From Periconia sp. R9002 (lineage: Eukaryota > Ascomycota > Dothideomycetes > Pleosporales > Periconiaceae): DNA of 64,000 nt. The notes beneath the pieces were generated by a model. It saw nothing but the letters and a program-made list of their open reading frames with translations, was not told where the DNA came from and made no database searches. Shown in pieces: positions 46,131 through 58,167 of this stretch (its first letter is position 1; every line of letters starts with the position of its first letter). The translations under genes and the position numbers were made by a program. Where the stretch lies: positions 1-64,000 of the forward strand of contig JAMAHW010000097.1 of NCBI GenBank assembly GCA_023627715.1, written 5' to 3'.

Positions 46131-47167
46131 AATGCTAGGGGTACCTATGTCAGCCCGAGAGGTAGACGTCTGAGCCGTCTTCGATGATCGTGGTAGCCGT
46201 GAAGGAATACTAGACATGGCGGAGCAGGAGCGGCAAAGGCTTAGGATCAATATTAGACATAACAAATCGACATTCTTTCCTTTCCTAACATCAGTCTTAT
46301 TCAAGCTATGTTCAAGCCACGCAAATTTGAATTTTCACCGCACAGTAACCCGATTACTTTCGATATGCGGCGTTTAGTGTTTTTGGCATTTTAAGTCATA
46401 CTCAAGCTTAGTGAGCTCGGAGAGGCTCAGAACAGCACAAATAAGTACCAGCAGGGCCCTAAGATAAAAAGGTCTTAGAGAAACGGAAATCCACGGCCTG
46501 TCTACTAGGCAATAACAACACACTACCTTTCAATTCTTCTTTGTTGGGCGCTTTTTTGTAAACATTTTTAGCGGTTTTTGAACTAGGTATAGATAAATGA
46601 GGTAGTACTCCGGCACTATTCGTAGTGTCCTTTCTTATGAGGTAGCAATCAGAAGTTACCCAACTCTTCATCACGGAGCTAAAGACATGGATGGACCTTG
46701 AGATGCGTCACAGGAAAAGAAAATAATGGATCTATTTGTTGCGAGAAAACGTGATGTGGGCAACTCAACAGCACTTCGAATTTTGAAAAATTGAACAAAT
46801 GCATGAATGTAAGAAGTCGGGGTAATTGTAGTCGTAGTCGGTAGGGAACGCTAGTGTGGGTGGGGGCCGGGCGCTTGTTGATGAAACTCCACGTCCGGTT
46901 ACAGAAACACAAACATTAATTGCTCAACAGAATGGAAAATCCAAAGAGAAAGCAATCGAAAATATATTAAATTCCTCCGGATGAGGCTATGTACCTAGAG
47001 CATGTACATTTCGAGGAAGGTTTATGAGAAAATAGATATACTTCGAAAATGATACGTATAATAGCTTAGCCTATCATTGAGGCATACACTCCATTTCATA
47101 GGACTTGAAAAAATACTGTCTCCAATTACCAAGCCAAATCGCATTTAGACACTCACATCACCCCTCC
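46131..47167. other. 1 kb intergenic region
   Basis: AT-rich. A 71-codon minus-strand frame (46674-46459) is Lys/Ser-rich but unrecognised and unsupported. No repeat or RNA gene was seen. Confidence 0.45.
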
Positions 47168-48724
47168 CTACCACGGACTAATTTGATTTTCGAACCTCTC
47201 ATCCCACCATTCCTCTTGGTCCCAATCCTCCCGATCATAAGACAAATAACGACCTAGAGTTCCACCAGCAAGCAGCAGCCGCCTTACCACGTCTCTTAAG
47301 CCGTGCATGTCCTCCTCATTTCGGCTCCAAATCGCTTTACGATTTTCCCAAGGTCTGTTGTTAGGCTCCCGGAGATGGCTGGATGAGCCGCGTTTTGCGT
47401 AGTTGAGATCGAAAATGCTGAAATACTTAAGATCTGCGGAGGTTGATAGGTGTTGAAAAATATCTGACCAGGTGGAGTCGAGTAGTTGGACGAAATTGAA
47501 ATATACAGCTTTGATGTTAGACGGGAGTCCGTCTGGTCCGCTGAGAAGTCGGTTCAGTGTATTAAAATGCACGATTGTACGGTGGAGATACAAGGTCTTT
47601 AGGCCTCCATGATTCGGCTTCCAGTCCAGCGTATCAAGATTCAGGTACTCCGTTGCATGGAGACCTAGTGACTCTAGGTTTCGACAGCGGGAAACAAACA
47701 TGCAAATATCAGGCATGTATTCTGCATTCGGATACCTCTCCAACAGATTCGAGCGCGGGACAGCCTCACCACCTATGTGGCCTACCTCATCGTCCTGATC
47801 AGCCAAATACATACGAGCTCCTCCAGGGCCTGTCGCATCACAGTGCTCCAGATACAAATGGCGCAGGCGCAAGGCAGCTTCGTCTGACATCGCTTTATTC
47901 AGTGCGGCGAAGTCGTAAGCGCAGAGCAGAGTGAGATGAAGATAATTCAGATGTTCTAGCTTGTTGTTCGAAGATGTGAATACCGAGCTCAGGAAATTCC
48001 GAGAGTGGGCTAGAGCCTCAAGGTCGAATAGGACACTGGTATTCCTGCGGTTGTCACAAGTCCAGGTGTTTCCCATGCTTATAGAAAGTGATTCCAGTTT
48101 TCCCATTTTTCCTATTGCATTAGGAAGAACATCGAGGAAGGCACGATGTTTGCGTTGAGTATTTTGATAAATTGGCTGCACCTGACCAGAAGCAGGGTCC
48201 ATCCACCGCCTAACCCCAGGAATGTTTAAGAGGTTCTGATTCAACAGCCCAATGCGTAAGTGTCTAATAAGAGGGGCCAGTGATTTGTCCTTGAGAATGA
48301 ATTCATCGATCCTATCGTTGGAAGTGGGCAGGAGCCGGAGTTCTCCATTAAAGAGCCGATCTTGGTCATCATATGATCGTAACTTAAGGGGCATGAACTG
48401 AAACCAGACTCGGCGCATAGCGCGATCAAATGCTTTTGATACCAGACGAAGCTTGAGATTCACCGGCTCGAGTACAAGGCCGGGGTTTCGGCCGACCTCC
48501 CGAAGGTAGTCGAATACTTGCATCTGCCTATCATTGGAAAAGATATACCGGGAGCGGCTTTTGGGGATAGTGCGTGGATTAAGAAGATGGGAGAAGATCT
48601 GCGTGTGTTAGTGCTGATACATGCCTAGGATGTTACCTAGTGGACGGTATACCTCATCGTACAATTCCGCAGGAAGTGCTTCGAAGGGCGATAGCTGTCC
48701 GCGTGAAGGGAGGTCTGACTCCAT
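47168..48724 (-). CDS. F-box protein
   Basis: Exons 48724-48653 and 48598-47168 give 500 residues. The splice joins PFEALPAELYDE to IFSHLLN, completing the F-box core (LPxELxxxIFxxL) at residues 14-31. The remainder has regularly spaced leucine-rich stretches (LESLSISMGN, LRHLYLEHCD, LESLGLHATEYL, LKTLYLHRTIV), a degenerate LRR pattern typical of fungal F-box proteins. It probably serves as a substrate adaptor of an SCF ubiquitin ligase through Skp1; the substrate is unknown. Such genes are numerous and variable in Pezizomycotina. The intron is 54 nt with a CTAAC branch site. Confidence 0.85.
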
Positions 48725-49013
48725 CACGATCACGAAGCCCTTGATATTGTGCTGTGGAATAATCACAGAAATGTAGAGGCAAGCAGTCGAAAAACAATAA
48801 AAGTCTTCGAAGGTCGGGGAGTGGAGGTGTTTTGTAAACGGACCTAGCGCAGGCATCACTCATCAGGCTAAATTTCTCCTAAAAATAGCTCCCCCGAACT
48901 AGATCGTGCTAACTCATAACAGTGGCAACGACACGTCCTAGACTCAACAAGACTTCGCATTTTTGAGAACCCAAAATATTTATCAACGTAACTGTTGAAT
49001 TTGATGCATACTC

Positions 49014-50704
49014 TTAGGCTTGAAGGTCCAAATTCTCTCTTTTCATGAATAATGATAATACAAACCCCAAACCCGCTCCTGCGACATTCATGTAAAACAC
49101 CTTGCCCACATTCCGTGCAATGACCTCCAAAATCCGGAAGCGCTCTTGAGAGCTAACACTCTCTAGCAGACCAGTTCTAGCTCCGTTGATGCTCGCGAGG
49201 ATAAAATCGCGCGTTACACCGGGCAGGATAGCCGAAATATCTTCTGTTGAGCGGTTCAGAAAAACCGACGTCGCAGTGCCGAGAGAAAGGGTCAGGCCAG
49301 CCATCTGTGCGCATGTCAAAAATGCGGTAACTTGGGGAACTAGTTCCCGCTGAACTACTCCTTGCCGAAATTTGGTCTGACCGACGGTATACGCAAGTTG
49401 AACGACGGGGCCTATACCAAAGCCCTGGAGAACAGTATAACCGCAGATGACTCCTCTAGATGTGGTGTATTGGATGGTTGAGAGAAATCCGTTACTGATG
49501 AGCATGAGGACGCTTCCTCCAGCAAACCATGGCATGTATAAGGGGTATTTGGAAAATAGTGGTCCTCCAGCACCGGCGCTCACAACTACGCTGAACACGA
49601 ATGGGAGGGTGTAGATGGCTGATTTGAGAGAAGAGTCGCCGTAGGCAAATTGAAAGAACAGAGGAAGAGAATAAATGGTGACAACGGCATTCGAAATGGC
49701 GATTGCATTCCAGGAGAACAATGCCACCATCTCCCAGCTAGTTGTGAATTGCGCAGGGAAAACGCGGTCAACCGTGAACAAATTTAGACCTTGCTGAACA
49801 CTGAATATCGTCCAGATCACAATCGTTGCCACATATAATCCAATCATCTGGCCACTCTTCCAATCGTATTCGGCGCCACCAAATCCTAGAACCATGACAA
49901 TCGCGACGACACCGGCGAAGAACAGAACTACACCAACATAATCGAGGCGTTTTACGCGTTGAATACGGGTATAGGGAGTGGGCTGTGGGATAGGTGGGAC
50001 CAACCAGACGCATGCAGGAACGGAAAGTGTGGCGATGCAAATGTTGATATAAAAGGCCCATCTCCAAGTGGCAGTAGAGTCAGCGAAAACACCACCGATG
50101 ACGGGGCCCAGAACAGTCCCTAAGCACCATGCGGCTCCAACATAGTTCAGATACTGGGTGCGCTCGACAGGCGTGGTCATTGCCGATATGATGTTGATGG
50201 TACTAACATAGATACCAGAACCACCCAAGCCAGCAACCGCCCTTCCAACAATGGCGGCGTGGATGTTCTGAGCGGACCCAATAACCGCCGACCCCACTTC
50301 GAAAATTGTCAGAGCTACGAGGAAAAGGATCTTGTTATCGAATTGTTGGTTAAGCTTTCCCCTGCGCCGCTAGGATCAGTTACACTCGCGAGACAAAGAC
50401 AAACAGGACCGACGAACCACAAGGGATTGGAACCCACTTCGCCCATGGGGTAAGATACAGTCAGCCAAGTCAGCGTTTCCAGTCTTCCGAACGTTTCGAT
50501 AACACTGGGTCGGACGTTCGCCATGATGGTATTGTCGAGCGCGTAGAGAAACGTGGGCGACAACACTGCTACTACGACGATGACCCAGGAGAATCCTTTC
50601 AGTTTACGCACAGTGTGGGTTTCCTGTTGGCTCTCGAGCATGATGTTTTTCTCGCCTTCTGGTCCATTCGTTTGGGGCGGTTGGACTGGAGAGGAGGCGT
50701 CCAT
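49014..50704 (-). CDS. MFS transporter (DHA2 family, 14 membrane spans)
   Basis: Exons 50704-50418 and 50361-49014 give 544 residues; the 56 nt intron restores SNPLWGKLNQQFDNK, an MFS motif-A-like loop. Landmarks are LDNTIMANVRPSVIETFG in helix 1, GRAVAGLGGSGIY in helix 4, GVFADSTATWRWAFYIN and a C-terminal amphipathic tail ENLDLQA. The pattern matches fungal DHA2 drug/toxin efflux pumps related to aflT/TRI12-like exporters. It likely sits in the plasma membrane and uses proton motive force. It is divergent from the GMC oxidoreductase, with start codons 759 bp apart, so the two may be co-expressed. Substrate is not predictable. Confidence 0.9.
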
Positions 50705-51463
50705 GTTCGACGTTTGTTTCGGACAAGAAGGAAATGCAAAAGAGAGAGAAAATTAAAGGGAGGGCCTGAGAGTGAGTCGGAGGGCAAGGTGTACAACTAA
50801 CATAGCTCTTTTGCATCGCGGCGTAGTCATGATTACCTTGAGTGCGGCGAAGAAGTTGGACACCCGCCGCACTTTTGCTTCATTGATATCAATTGCTTCA
50901 TCAATCTTTAAGTTCTCGGCCGAAAAATTCTAGAGTATCGCACGGCGTAGGTAATTTATTGCCTGTGCCGATACCGTGACTATGTAAGCCAATTTCTATG
51001 CAATGATACATTTCAGCGTAGTAGCGCATCACCACGAACCAGGATTTTCCGGCTGACATCAAAAAAGCGATCCAATGCATCCATATGCGTGTTCGCATCC
51101 TTATGCGAGTTCTCAAACAGGGGCTATGCAGCGCACCCAAATCGCGTGTTTATCCACTCATTCACCATCGTGTGTTCCCAAAGTGTTCTAGACTCTAGGA
51201 CATGATATTTTTCGGAGTTCTATCTATCACGGCTGTGACTTGGCGCGATACTCGCGGCAAACACAGTATTACCAGTCCTGTCGGCTCAAGGGCGACTGAC
51301 AAGCGATGAAATTGAGCTCTTTAACCGTACTGCACTTTCACGGCACAGCTCCCCCACCACTCTACCGCTCTATAAGATCATTGATCCAACTACATATCCA
51401 GCTCTCTTTTGTACGCTTCACCTAAATTATTTCGACCTCATCAAATTCCTATTTGACAAAAAT
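50705..51463. promoter_or_regulatory. Divergent promoter region, MFS / GMC oxidoreductase
   Basis: This 759 bp stretch separates two divergent start codons. The only frames are short and unsupported. Pyrimidine-rich sequence ending CTCTATAAGATC at about 51360-51380 may be a TATA-like element for the oxidoreductase. Confidence 0.4.
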
Positions 51464-53491
51464 ATGTCAGCAGTGTACGAGACCCTCCCGGATGCCATCC
51501 AAGAGGTGGACATTGTTATCGCCGGAGGTGCGCATGCTTTTGTCCCGTGATTCACCCACTAATCTGCTTTGATATCAACATCACCACATCCTCTCTAATC
51601 CTTACATCCAAACGATGCTAACATACAACCCTCGCAGGTGGAACCGCGGCCTGTGTAGTAGCAGGAAGACTCGCAGAAGCCGATCGCAACCTGTCCATCT
51701 TAGTAGTAGAACAAGGCCCCAATAACTATGGCGTCCCCAGCATTAAGCACCCAGTGCTACTCCTCAGCGCCCTAGCACCAACCAGCAAAGCAACCATCTT
51801 CTACAAAGGAATTGAAGAACCCCAACTCAACAACCGATCTCTAGTCGTCCCATCCGGCGGCACCCTCGGCGGCGGCTCATCCATCAACCTCATGATGTAC
51901 TCCCGCGCTCAACGCTGCGACTTCGACGCCTGGAATATCCCCAGTTGGACTGCTAACGACATGATACCTTATCTGAAAAAAGTAAACCACACACACCACT
52001 ACACCTTTCCGACTCACGCACCAAAATTGGAAACTAACCTTTCCACCAGCTCGAAACCTACCACGGCCCCATCTCAAATGACACCCACGGCACCACGGGC
52101 CCCATCACCATTAGCGGCGCATACCGCTGCAAGCGCTCCGAAGACGACTTTACACAAGCCGCGAAACAACTCGGATACACCGAATTCGACGACATCACCT
52201 CTCTCGACGCTAACAATGGCTTCCAGCGCACGATGCGGTACGTTGGTCTCGACGGGACGCGGCAAGACACAGCATCTCGATACATCCATCCGAAACTGCA
52301 AAGCGGAGCGTTCCCAAACCTCCACATCCTCGTCGATTCCCCCGTTCACCGCGTCCTGTTCGACAATAGCAAGAGAGCGTGCGGCGTTGAATTCACGTCT
52401 AAAGCAGACGCAGACGCTACTCTGCGTACCGTCCGCGCGAGGAAACTCGTCATCGTATCTGCCGGCGCGCTTGGGACGCCTTCAATCCTCGAACGCTCTG
52501 GTCTCGGCAACGCTGAGATCCTAAAAAAAGCAGGCGTCACCGACATCGTGGCCGACCTCCCTGGTGTCGGGGAGAATTATCAAGACCACCACCTCCTCCT
52601 CTACTCCTACTACACTTCCCTTTCCGAAGACGACACCCTCGACGCTATGCTCCGCGGGCGCGTCGATGTAGAACAGTTAATCCGCGACAATGCGCCGATG
52701 CTGGGGTGGAACGCTATGGACATTGCGTTTAAAATCCGTCCGTCGGACGATGAAGCCGCAGCTCTAGGTCCTTCTTTCGAGTCGTTCTGGGAAAACGAGT
52801 ATAAACACAACACTAACAAACCCCTCGCGTTGGGATCCCTCATAAACGGGTAAGTTACCCCCCTTCCCCCATTTTCCTCTCCCCCTCAAACCTAACACAC
52901 CCGCAAAGCTTCTCAGGCGACCCCACCCTCGTCCCAACCGGCCAATACCTCTCCCTGTCAGCTTTCACACCGTATCCCCTCTCGCGCGGCTCCATTCACA
53001 TCACCTCCTCTTCCCCCTCTACCTCCTCCACACCACCGACCTTTAAAACCGGCTTCTTCACCGACGCCCACAACCTCGATATAAAAAAACACATCTGGAT
53101 CTACAAGAAGCAACGCGAGATCATGCGCCGTATGTCCTGCTACCGCGGCGAACTCGCGCTTAACCACCCTCCGTTCCCAGATACGTCGAACGCGAGACTC
53201 GTGAGGGTTGACGCGCCATTGCAGGACGTGCAAGACATTATTTACACGCCTGAAGACGATAGGATTATTGAAGAGTTTGTGAGGGCGAGGGTGGAGACGA
53301 CGTGGCATTCGTTGGGGACGTGTGGGATGGGGAGTGTTGTGGATGAGAAGTTAAACGTCCACGGTGTTAAAGGGTTGAAGATTGTAGATTTGAGTATCGT
53401 GCCGGGGAATGTGGCGGCGAATACGATGAATACGGCGGTTGCGGTTGCGGAGAAGGCGGTGGATGGTATTGTGGGGGAGTTGGGGCTGTAG
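51464..53491 (+). CDS. GMC oxidoreductase (alcohol oxidase-like)
   Basis: Exons 51464-51527, 51638-51981, 52050-52849 and 52909-53491 give 596 residues. The FAD-binding motif VIAGGGTAACVVAGRLAE is completed by the first splice. PSGGTLGGGSSINLMMYSR is the GMC signature 1 region and SAGALGTPSILERSGLG is signature 2. The active-site His lies in TWHSLGTCGMG and the partner Asn in VAANTMNTAVAVAE. Family members oxidise alcohols, giving H2O2. There is no secretion signal and no C-terminal PTS1 (it ends GELGL), so it is likely cytosolic, unlike peroxisomal methanol oxidase. It resembles fungal alcohol-oxidase-type GMC enzymes; substrate is unknown. It is divergent from an MFS pump. Confidence 0.92.
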
Positions 53492-54780
53492 GACTGAGAA
53501 TGGACAGAGAGGTTTAAACATGTGAGAGTCTGGATCTGTGCATTTCTCAAATGCCTCGCCATGTCATGTCATGTTGTGTCACACGTACGTTGTACAAACA
53601 CAACCGTCTTTGACATCTACATACGTTACACAATCAATGTCGCACCTACCTTCCTTGCCTAGGTACATAATCGGTCCATGTGCACCGAGAAGGGTCCACC
53701 GAGAAGGGTCCACCTGAAAATGTTCTATTTATCCCATGTTGAACAAAAAATCCACCATCTTTTGACCAAGGAGCGGAGGGGGGATGTGAAAATTGTGGGT
53801 CTACTGCTTTACCTTACTTTCAAAAAAATCTTTCTTTCCTTTCTAGGTACCTACGCCACTTAACTGGCTGCATGACCATATATGGACATCGATCTATAGT
53901 TTGGTTATAAAAATCCTTGAATGGATCGTTATTTCATTTTGGGCTCGGTACAGTTAGGTAGGGAACATGCCATGTACAACTTGTGACATAAATGCTGATG
54001 TTTGTAGTAAGTCTCCGGTTTGAGAGGGAGAAAGGAGTTGGCCTCTCTTACCGTTCGTTCATGTATGTATGTACGATGTGTTGCGTAACAAACATTCATC
54101 CTCCCTCTCTCCAAAAATTGGTTCTGCCCAACCTAACGTGACGTTCTCCATTCAACCTCGTCTCATTCTTTCTTTTCTCCTTACCTAGCCTGTCTGCTTG
54201 CTTGGTTCGTACAATTTCCACAAGCCGCTCACTCCATAGACAAAAAAAAACGCCTACATATGTAAGTAACACTGAACTCACGTATTACCTTGATTCCAAG
54301 ACCTGTACAAAAGAAAGTGGAAAGAAACATACGAGTACCCGTCCACTCGCTCTACCCACCTTCCTGGTCTATGGGGCAATTTCCATCGGTTGTGTGTCGT
54401 CGTTTTGTTTAGTTTGTACTCGTTTGATCGCCTCTCCTCGAGGCTAGCTGATTCGTTCGTTGCCCAGCATGTGCCTACTCTCGCAGCAAACGCACAACCC
54501 ACGACCCAACTTACCGATTACCGAGTCAAGGCCCGTAGGCAACAAGGCTAGTTAAGTAAGCAGGCGAGGGAGGAGGTTGTGAGCAAGGGCGATATATAAA
54601 CCAACCCCTCCCCTCCCTTCCTCCCTCAGGAATGTGAAAAAAACCAAAACACAACACCAACCACAACAACAAACGCTTCGACTCGACTCGATTAGACTCG
54701 ATCCGATCGACCGAGGAAAGACAACGGTTGAAACATCCAACACATCAACCACCACTTACATACATACCTACGAGACAAAC
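53492..54780. other. 1.3 kb intergenic region upstream of chitinase
   Basis: Pyrimidine-rich near the chitinase leader. A short direct duplication ACCGAGAAGGGTCC occurs twice around 53683-53711. No gene was recognised. The chitinase promoter and leader are expected in the last few hundred bases; GATATATAAA at about 54590 is a plausible TATA element. Confidence 0.45.
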
Positions 54781-56586
54781 ATGAGCAAGATGAAACCTCC
54801 TTCTCCTCCCCTCCTCCCCTTTCTCTTCCTCGTCTTTTTATCCGTCTTCGTTTCCTCCACATCCTCCGCCTACACCTCCCCCCGGTACGTCATCTACGCC
54901 GACGAATGGCACCCCTCGCTGCCCAACGGCAGCATCCCAGCCAGCACAACCTCCGCAGTGACGCACGTGAACCTCGCCTTCGCGGCCTCCAACAACACGC
55001 GCGGCTTCATCCCCAAGTACCCCCTCACGACGTGGCGACAAAACTTCCCGTCCGCGAAGTTCAGCGTCGCGATCGGCGGGTGGGGCGACACGAGTGGGTT
55101 CAGCCAGGCCGTTCAAGGCGGTGCCGCGGGGATCCAGAAGTGGGCGCAGGACGTGGCGGGCATGGTTCGCGAGGGCGGCTACGATGGCGTTGATATTGAT
55201 TGGGAGTACCCCGGCGGCAACGGCGCGGATTACAAGCAAATCCCCAATTCGCAGAAGACGGCCGAGATCGCGGCGTTTCCGACACTCTTGAAAGCGGTGC
55301 GGACGGCGATGGGGAAGGAGAAAGTGCTGTCGATTGCGGTGCCCGGGAAGAAGGAGGATATGATTGCGTTTACGGCGCAGACGGCGCCCGCGATTTGGGA
55401 TGCGGTAGATATGGTGAATGTCATGGCGTACGACCTCATGAACCGTCGCGACTCCGTCACCGCGCACCACTCGTCTGTCAAGGGCGCGGAGCAGGCGGTT
55501 AAGAATTACCTCGCTCTTGGAGTCGACCCGGATCAGGTGAATATGGGGTTTGCGTGGTACGCGAAGTACTTTGCTACGAAAGGGGATTGTGCGCGATCGC
55601 CGCCGCTTGGGTGTCCGATTGTGCAGGCTGAGGATCCGGTCACGGGGCAGGATACGCTGACGTCGGGTGCGTACACGTTTGAGAGGGGGAATATGATGGC
55701 GGTCGATGGGAAGAACCTGCCGGTGAGTAATGATGGGATGTGCGGCGCGGAAGTGGGCAAGCGGTGCGCGACGGGATGTTGCTCGCAGTACGGCATGTGC
55801 GGAGTGAGCAAGGAACACTGTGGTGGAGCCTGCCAGCACGCTTTCGGGACCGGGTGTACGGGCAAGGACGTTGCTGGGTCGTGGCAGCTAGCCGCGAAGA
55901 ACGGGGTCGAAGATAAGGAGGCTGGCGGGGAGTACTACTTTGACCGGCAGAACCAGCTGTTTTGGACGTGGGATACCCCGGCTACCATCTCGAGGAAGTT
56001 CGACGACATTGTGCGTAAGTACAAGCTTGGGGGTGTCATGGCGTGGAGTCTTGGGGAAGACAGTTTCGATTGGAGTCACGTTGAGGGTTTGGCGGATGGT
56101 TTGAAGCGTCTGAGTGGTGCGGTTTCGACGGCATCGAGCGATGAGCAGCTGTCGTCCGGACAAAAATACGGAGACTCTGACAATGGGACGACTAGCCAGC
56201 AGCAAGAAGAGACGCCTGACCCAACACCACCGACGGGCGGTCCCATCACCACTCCTGCCAAGTCGTCATACAACGTCGTCTACGTCGATGGAATTGGGGG
56301 CCCCGAGGCTGAGGAATCAGATGCCCTCAGCCCATCTAAGGAAGTGTATACGCCATCCCCCCTCGCAGACAAGAAAAAGGCGGTGGTCCCTGTCAGCGGC
56401 TCTCAAGGTTCGAGTTCAAACAAAGTCAAGAAAAGCAACAGGAAATCCAGCAAGGAGCCAGGACCGAATGACTGGGAGTGGGTGTGGTACGATCAGAATG
56501 GCAAGCCGTGGAAAGACAGGAAGCAGGCGAAGGGTAGGGGTAGGAAACCGCAGCGTGAGAGGAAAGCTACGTGGCGCGGTGCCTAG
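54781..56586 (+). CDS. Secreted GH18 chitinase with embedded CBM18
   Basis: A single exon of 601 residues. An N-terminal hydrophobic signal peptide (LLPFLFLVFLSVFVSSTSSA) ends near residue 30. The catalytic motif is GVDIDWEYPGG with acid/base Glu at about residue 142, preceded by SVAIGGWGD, so it should hydrolyse chitin. A cysteine-rich CBM18 (hevein-like, CGAEVGKRC to CTG, residues 320-360) is inserted within the GH18 barrel before the last strands (GVMAWSLGEDSFDW). A Ser/Thr/Pro-rich tail and a basic C-terminus follow. It likely acts in the cell wall or on external chitin. The frame extends upstream to GTG at 54634, but ATG 54781 directly precedes the signal peptide. Confidence 0.93.
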   Translation: MSKMKPPSPPLLPFLFLVFLSVFVSSTSSAYTSPRYVIYADEWHPSLPNGSIPASTTSAVTHVNLAFAASNNTRGFIPKYPLTTWRQNFPSAKFSVAIGGWGDTSGFSQAVQGGAAGIQKWAQDVAGMVREGGYDGVDIDWEYPGGNGADYKQIPNSQKTAEIAAFPTLLKAVRTAMGKEKVLSIAVPGKKEDMIAFTAQTAPAIWDAVDMVNVMAYDLMNRRDSVTAHHSSVKGAEQAVKNYLALGVDPDQVNMGFAWYAKYFATKGDCARSPPLGCPIVQAEDPVTGQDTLTSGAYTFERGNMMAVDGKNLPVSNDGMCGAEVGKRCATGCCSQYGMCGVSKEHCGGACQHAFGTGCTGKDVAGSWQLAAKNGVEDKEAGGEYYFDRQNQLFWTWDTPATISRKFDDIVRKYKLGGVMAWSLGEDSFDWSHVEGLADGLKRLSGAVSTASSDEQLSSGQKYGDSDNGTTSQQQEETPDPTPPTGGPITTPAKSSYNVVYVDGIGGPEAEESDALSPSKEVYTPSPLADKKKAVVPVSGSQGSSSNKVKKSNRKSSKEPGPNDWEWVWYDQNGKPWKDRKQAKGRGRKPQRERKATWRGA

Positions 56587-58167
56587 AGATGAATGCTCAT
56601 CTAGATAAAAAAAGGGTTCTAGAATTCACGGGGGCATGGTGCAGATTGTGCACTTGACTCACCTATGGATAGCTGGGAAACAGTAATTCTAACAGGCATC
56701 AAAGCTACTACTTTACACCTAATATCCTTTTTATCCCCTCCCCTCCTCTCGTGCTTACTTTTATGAATAATTCCACTACATAAGCTTATCACGTGCGCAC
56801 TTAGTTGCCTGTGTGCCCGTCCCAGCCAAGGACGTTACCTAATGTACCCCCCCCCCCCCCCCTCCACCTGTGTCGATACCCAGGGTAGTGATACTCTGTG
56901 AGGATCAAATTCAATTTCATTCCACCTCCTCCCCCACCCAATCCCCAAGCCACTGCAGAGCGATCAGCACAGCGTGAGAAAAAAGACTGTTTCCAAGGTT
57001 GGTGGTTACATCTGCGGGTATTAACAATTCTAAATAGATAGATTGATTGAACTCACGGATGAGATACATACATAGAGAGCTACGAGACGTCAACCTAAAC
57101 AGCTATTATAGCTATTCCTTGACGCCCTTCCTCCCCTTTTAATTTCTTCAACCTTTTTCGTTTTTAGGATGGGTTATTGGAAGGGATTATACCTTGTTGA
57201 AAACGGAATTCTAAGAATAAGTACTTAAGAGGAAAAAAGACCGGTAGCGATGCATAGGAGTACCTCTGTACCCTATCTCTTCTCCTCCCCTCCACTCCTC
57301 CCGTGCTTACTTCTACGAAATATATCCGATTGTTCCCCCGCCCCCCTCCTAATCCTAGGAGAAGAAAACTAGTGCGTGAGGACAAGAGGGCGAGGCGTAG
57401 TGCTTAGAGCATGAGATCGGTGGTTATACTCAACGAGGGTCTCGATCGATTAATCGTAGATTGACTGATATCCCCACGGATAGATAGATGGATAGCTGAC
57501 AGACGATGATCCAAAGAACTATCGGTTTACCACTTTCATCTATATTTTTCTCTTCCTTTGACTCATCAATGTCAGACAAGTAAGTTTTTGCGATAATAGC
57601 ACATGAGTCGTAGTGAGTGATCACTTACGAGGTAGAGGACTCCTAAGACCCCACGCTTCCGTGGGGGCGAAAAAGATAACCTAGCACCCAATACAGGCAA
57701 TGCTGGCGACAAACCACTACCATGTGCATAGTAATCATTTGTGCAGAAAATCACCGTGAAACTCGTCATTGGCCATTCCGCGTCATCTGAGTAAGACGTT
57801 AGAAGAGAATTAGGAGAATAGGGTGTATTTACCTATAAGCTTATACACGCGCACACGTACGGACATGACCAAAAGTAGAACATGTCGTATAAGGGAGTCG
57901 TCAGGCCTCTCGCCGCCAAGCCCTCTGCCCTACGAGCGAGCGAATAGGTAGATTGCAAAGCAGGCAGGGGGCCTATGCCTACGCGTGGGTCGGGGAAAAA
58001 AGCGCATACGAACACCACCGTTTGATTAGTCCGCTCGTTCATCGAACGAGCTATGTAACTAGGACACCGCACACCACCCTCACGCACACACGCGCGAGTT
58101 CTGCTTCCTTTGCTTTTGGAGCGGAAACGTTTTTTGATTGCCCCAATTTAACGGCCCACATTAATTC
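56587..58167. other. 1.6 kb intergenic region with repeats
   Basis: Contains the second dispersed-repeat copy at 56789-56921 with an internal run of about 18 C. A weak internal similarity links roughly 56730-57070 to 57270-57490: TCGTGCTTACTT versus CCGTGCTTACTT, then GGTGGTTA and GATTGA blocks. No gene was recognised. The transcription-factor promoter lies at the right end. Confidence 0.5.
56789..56921 (+). repeat. Dispersed repeat, copy 2 (with poly-C insertion)
   Basis: Aligns block by block with 44980-45089 in the same orientation, but has a run of about 18 C between GTTACCTAATGTA and TCCACCTGTGTCGATA. Most differences are transitions. The copies lie 11.8 kb apart. No terminal inverted repeat is visible, so the element type (solo LTR fragment, SINE or MITE remnant) is unknown. 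Confidence 0.75.

Noticed and set aside
46459..46674. 71-codon minus-strand frame, considered as a transposase remnant
   Set aside because: No catalytic motif or terminal repeat could be identified, so there is nothing to support the call.
54838..55839. 333-codon minus-strand open frame
   Set aside because: Antisense shadow of the GC-rich chitinase; Arg/His-rich with no domain.
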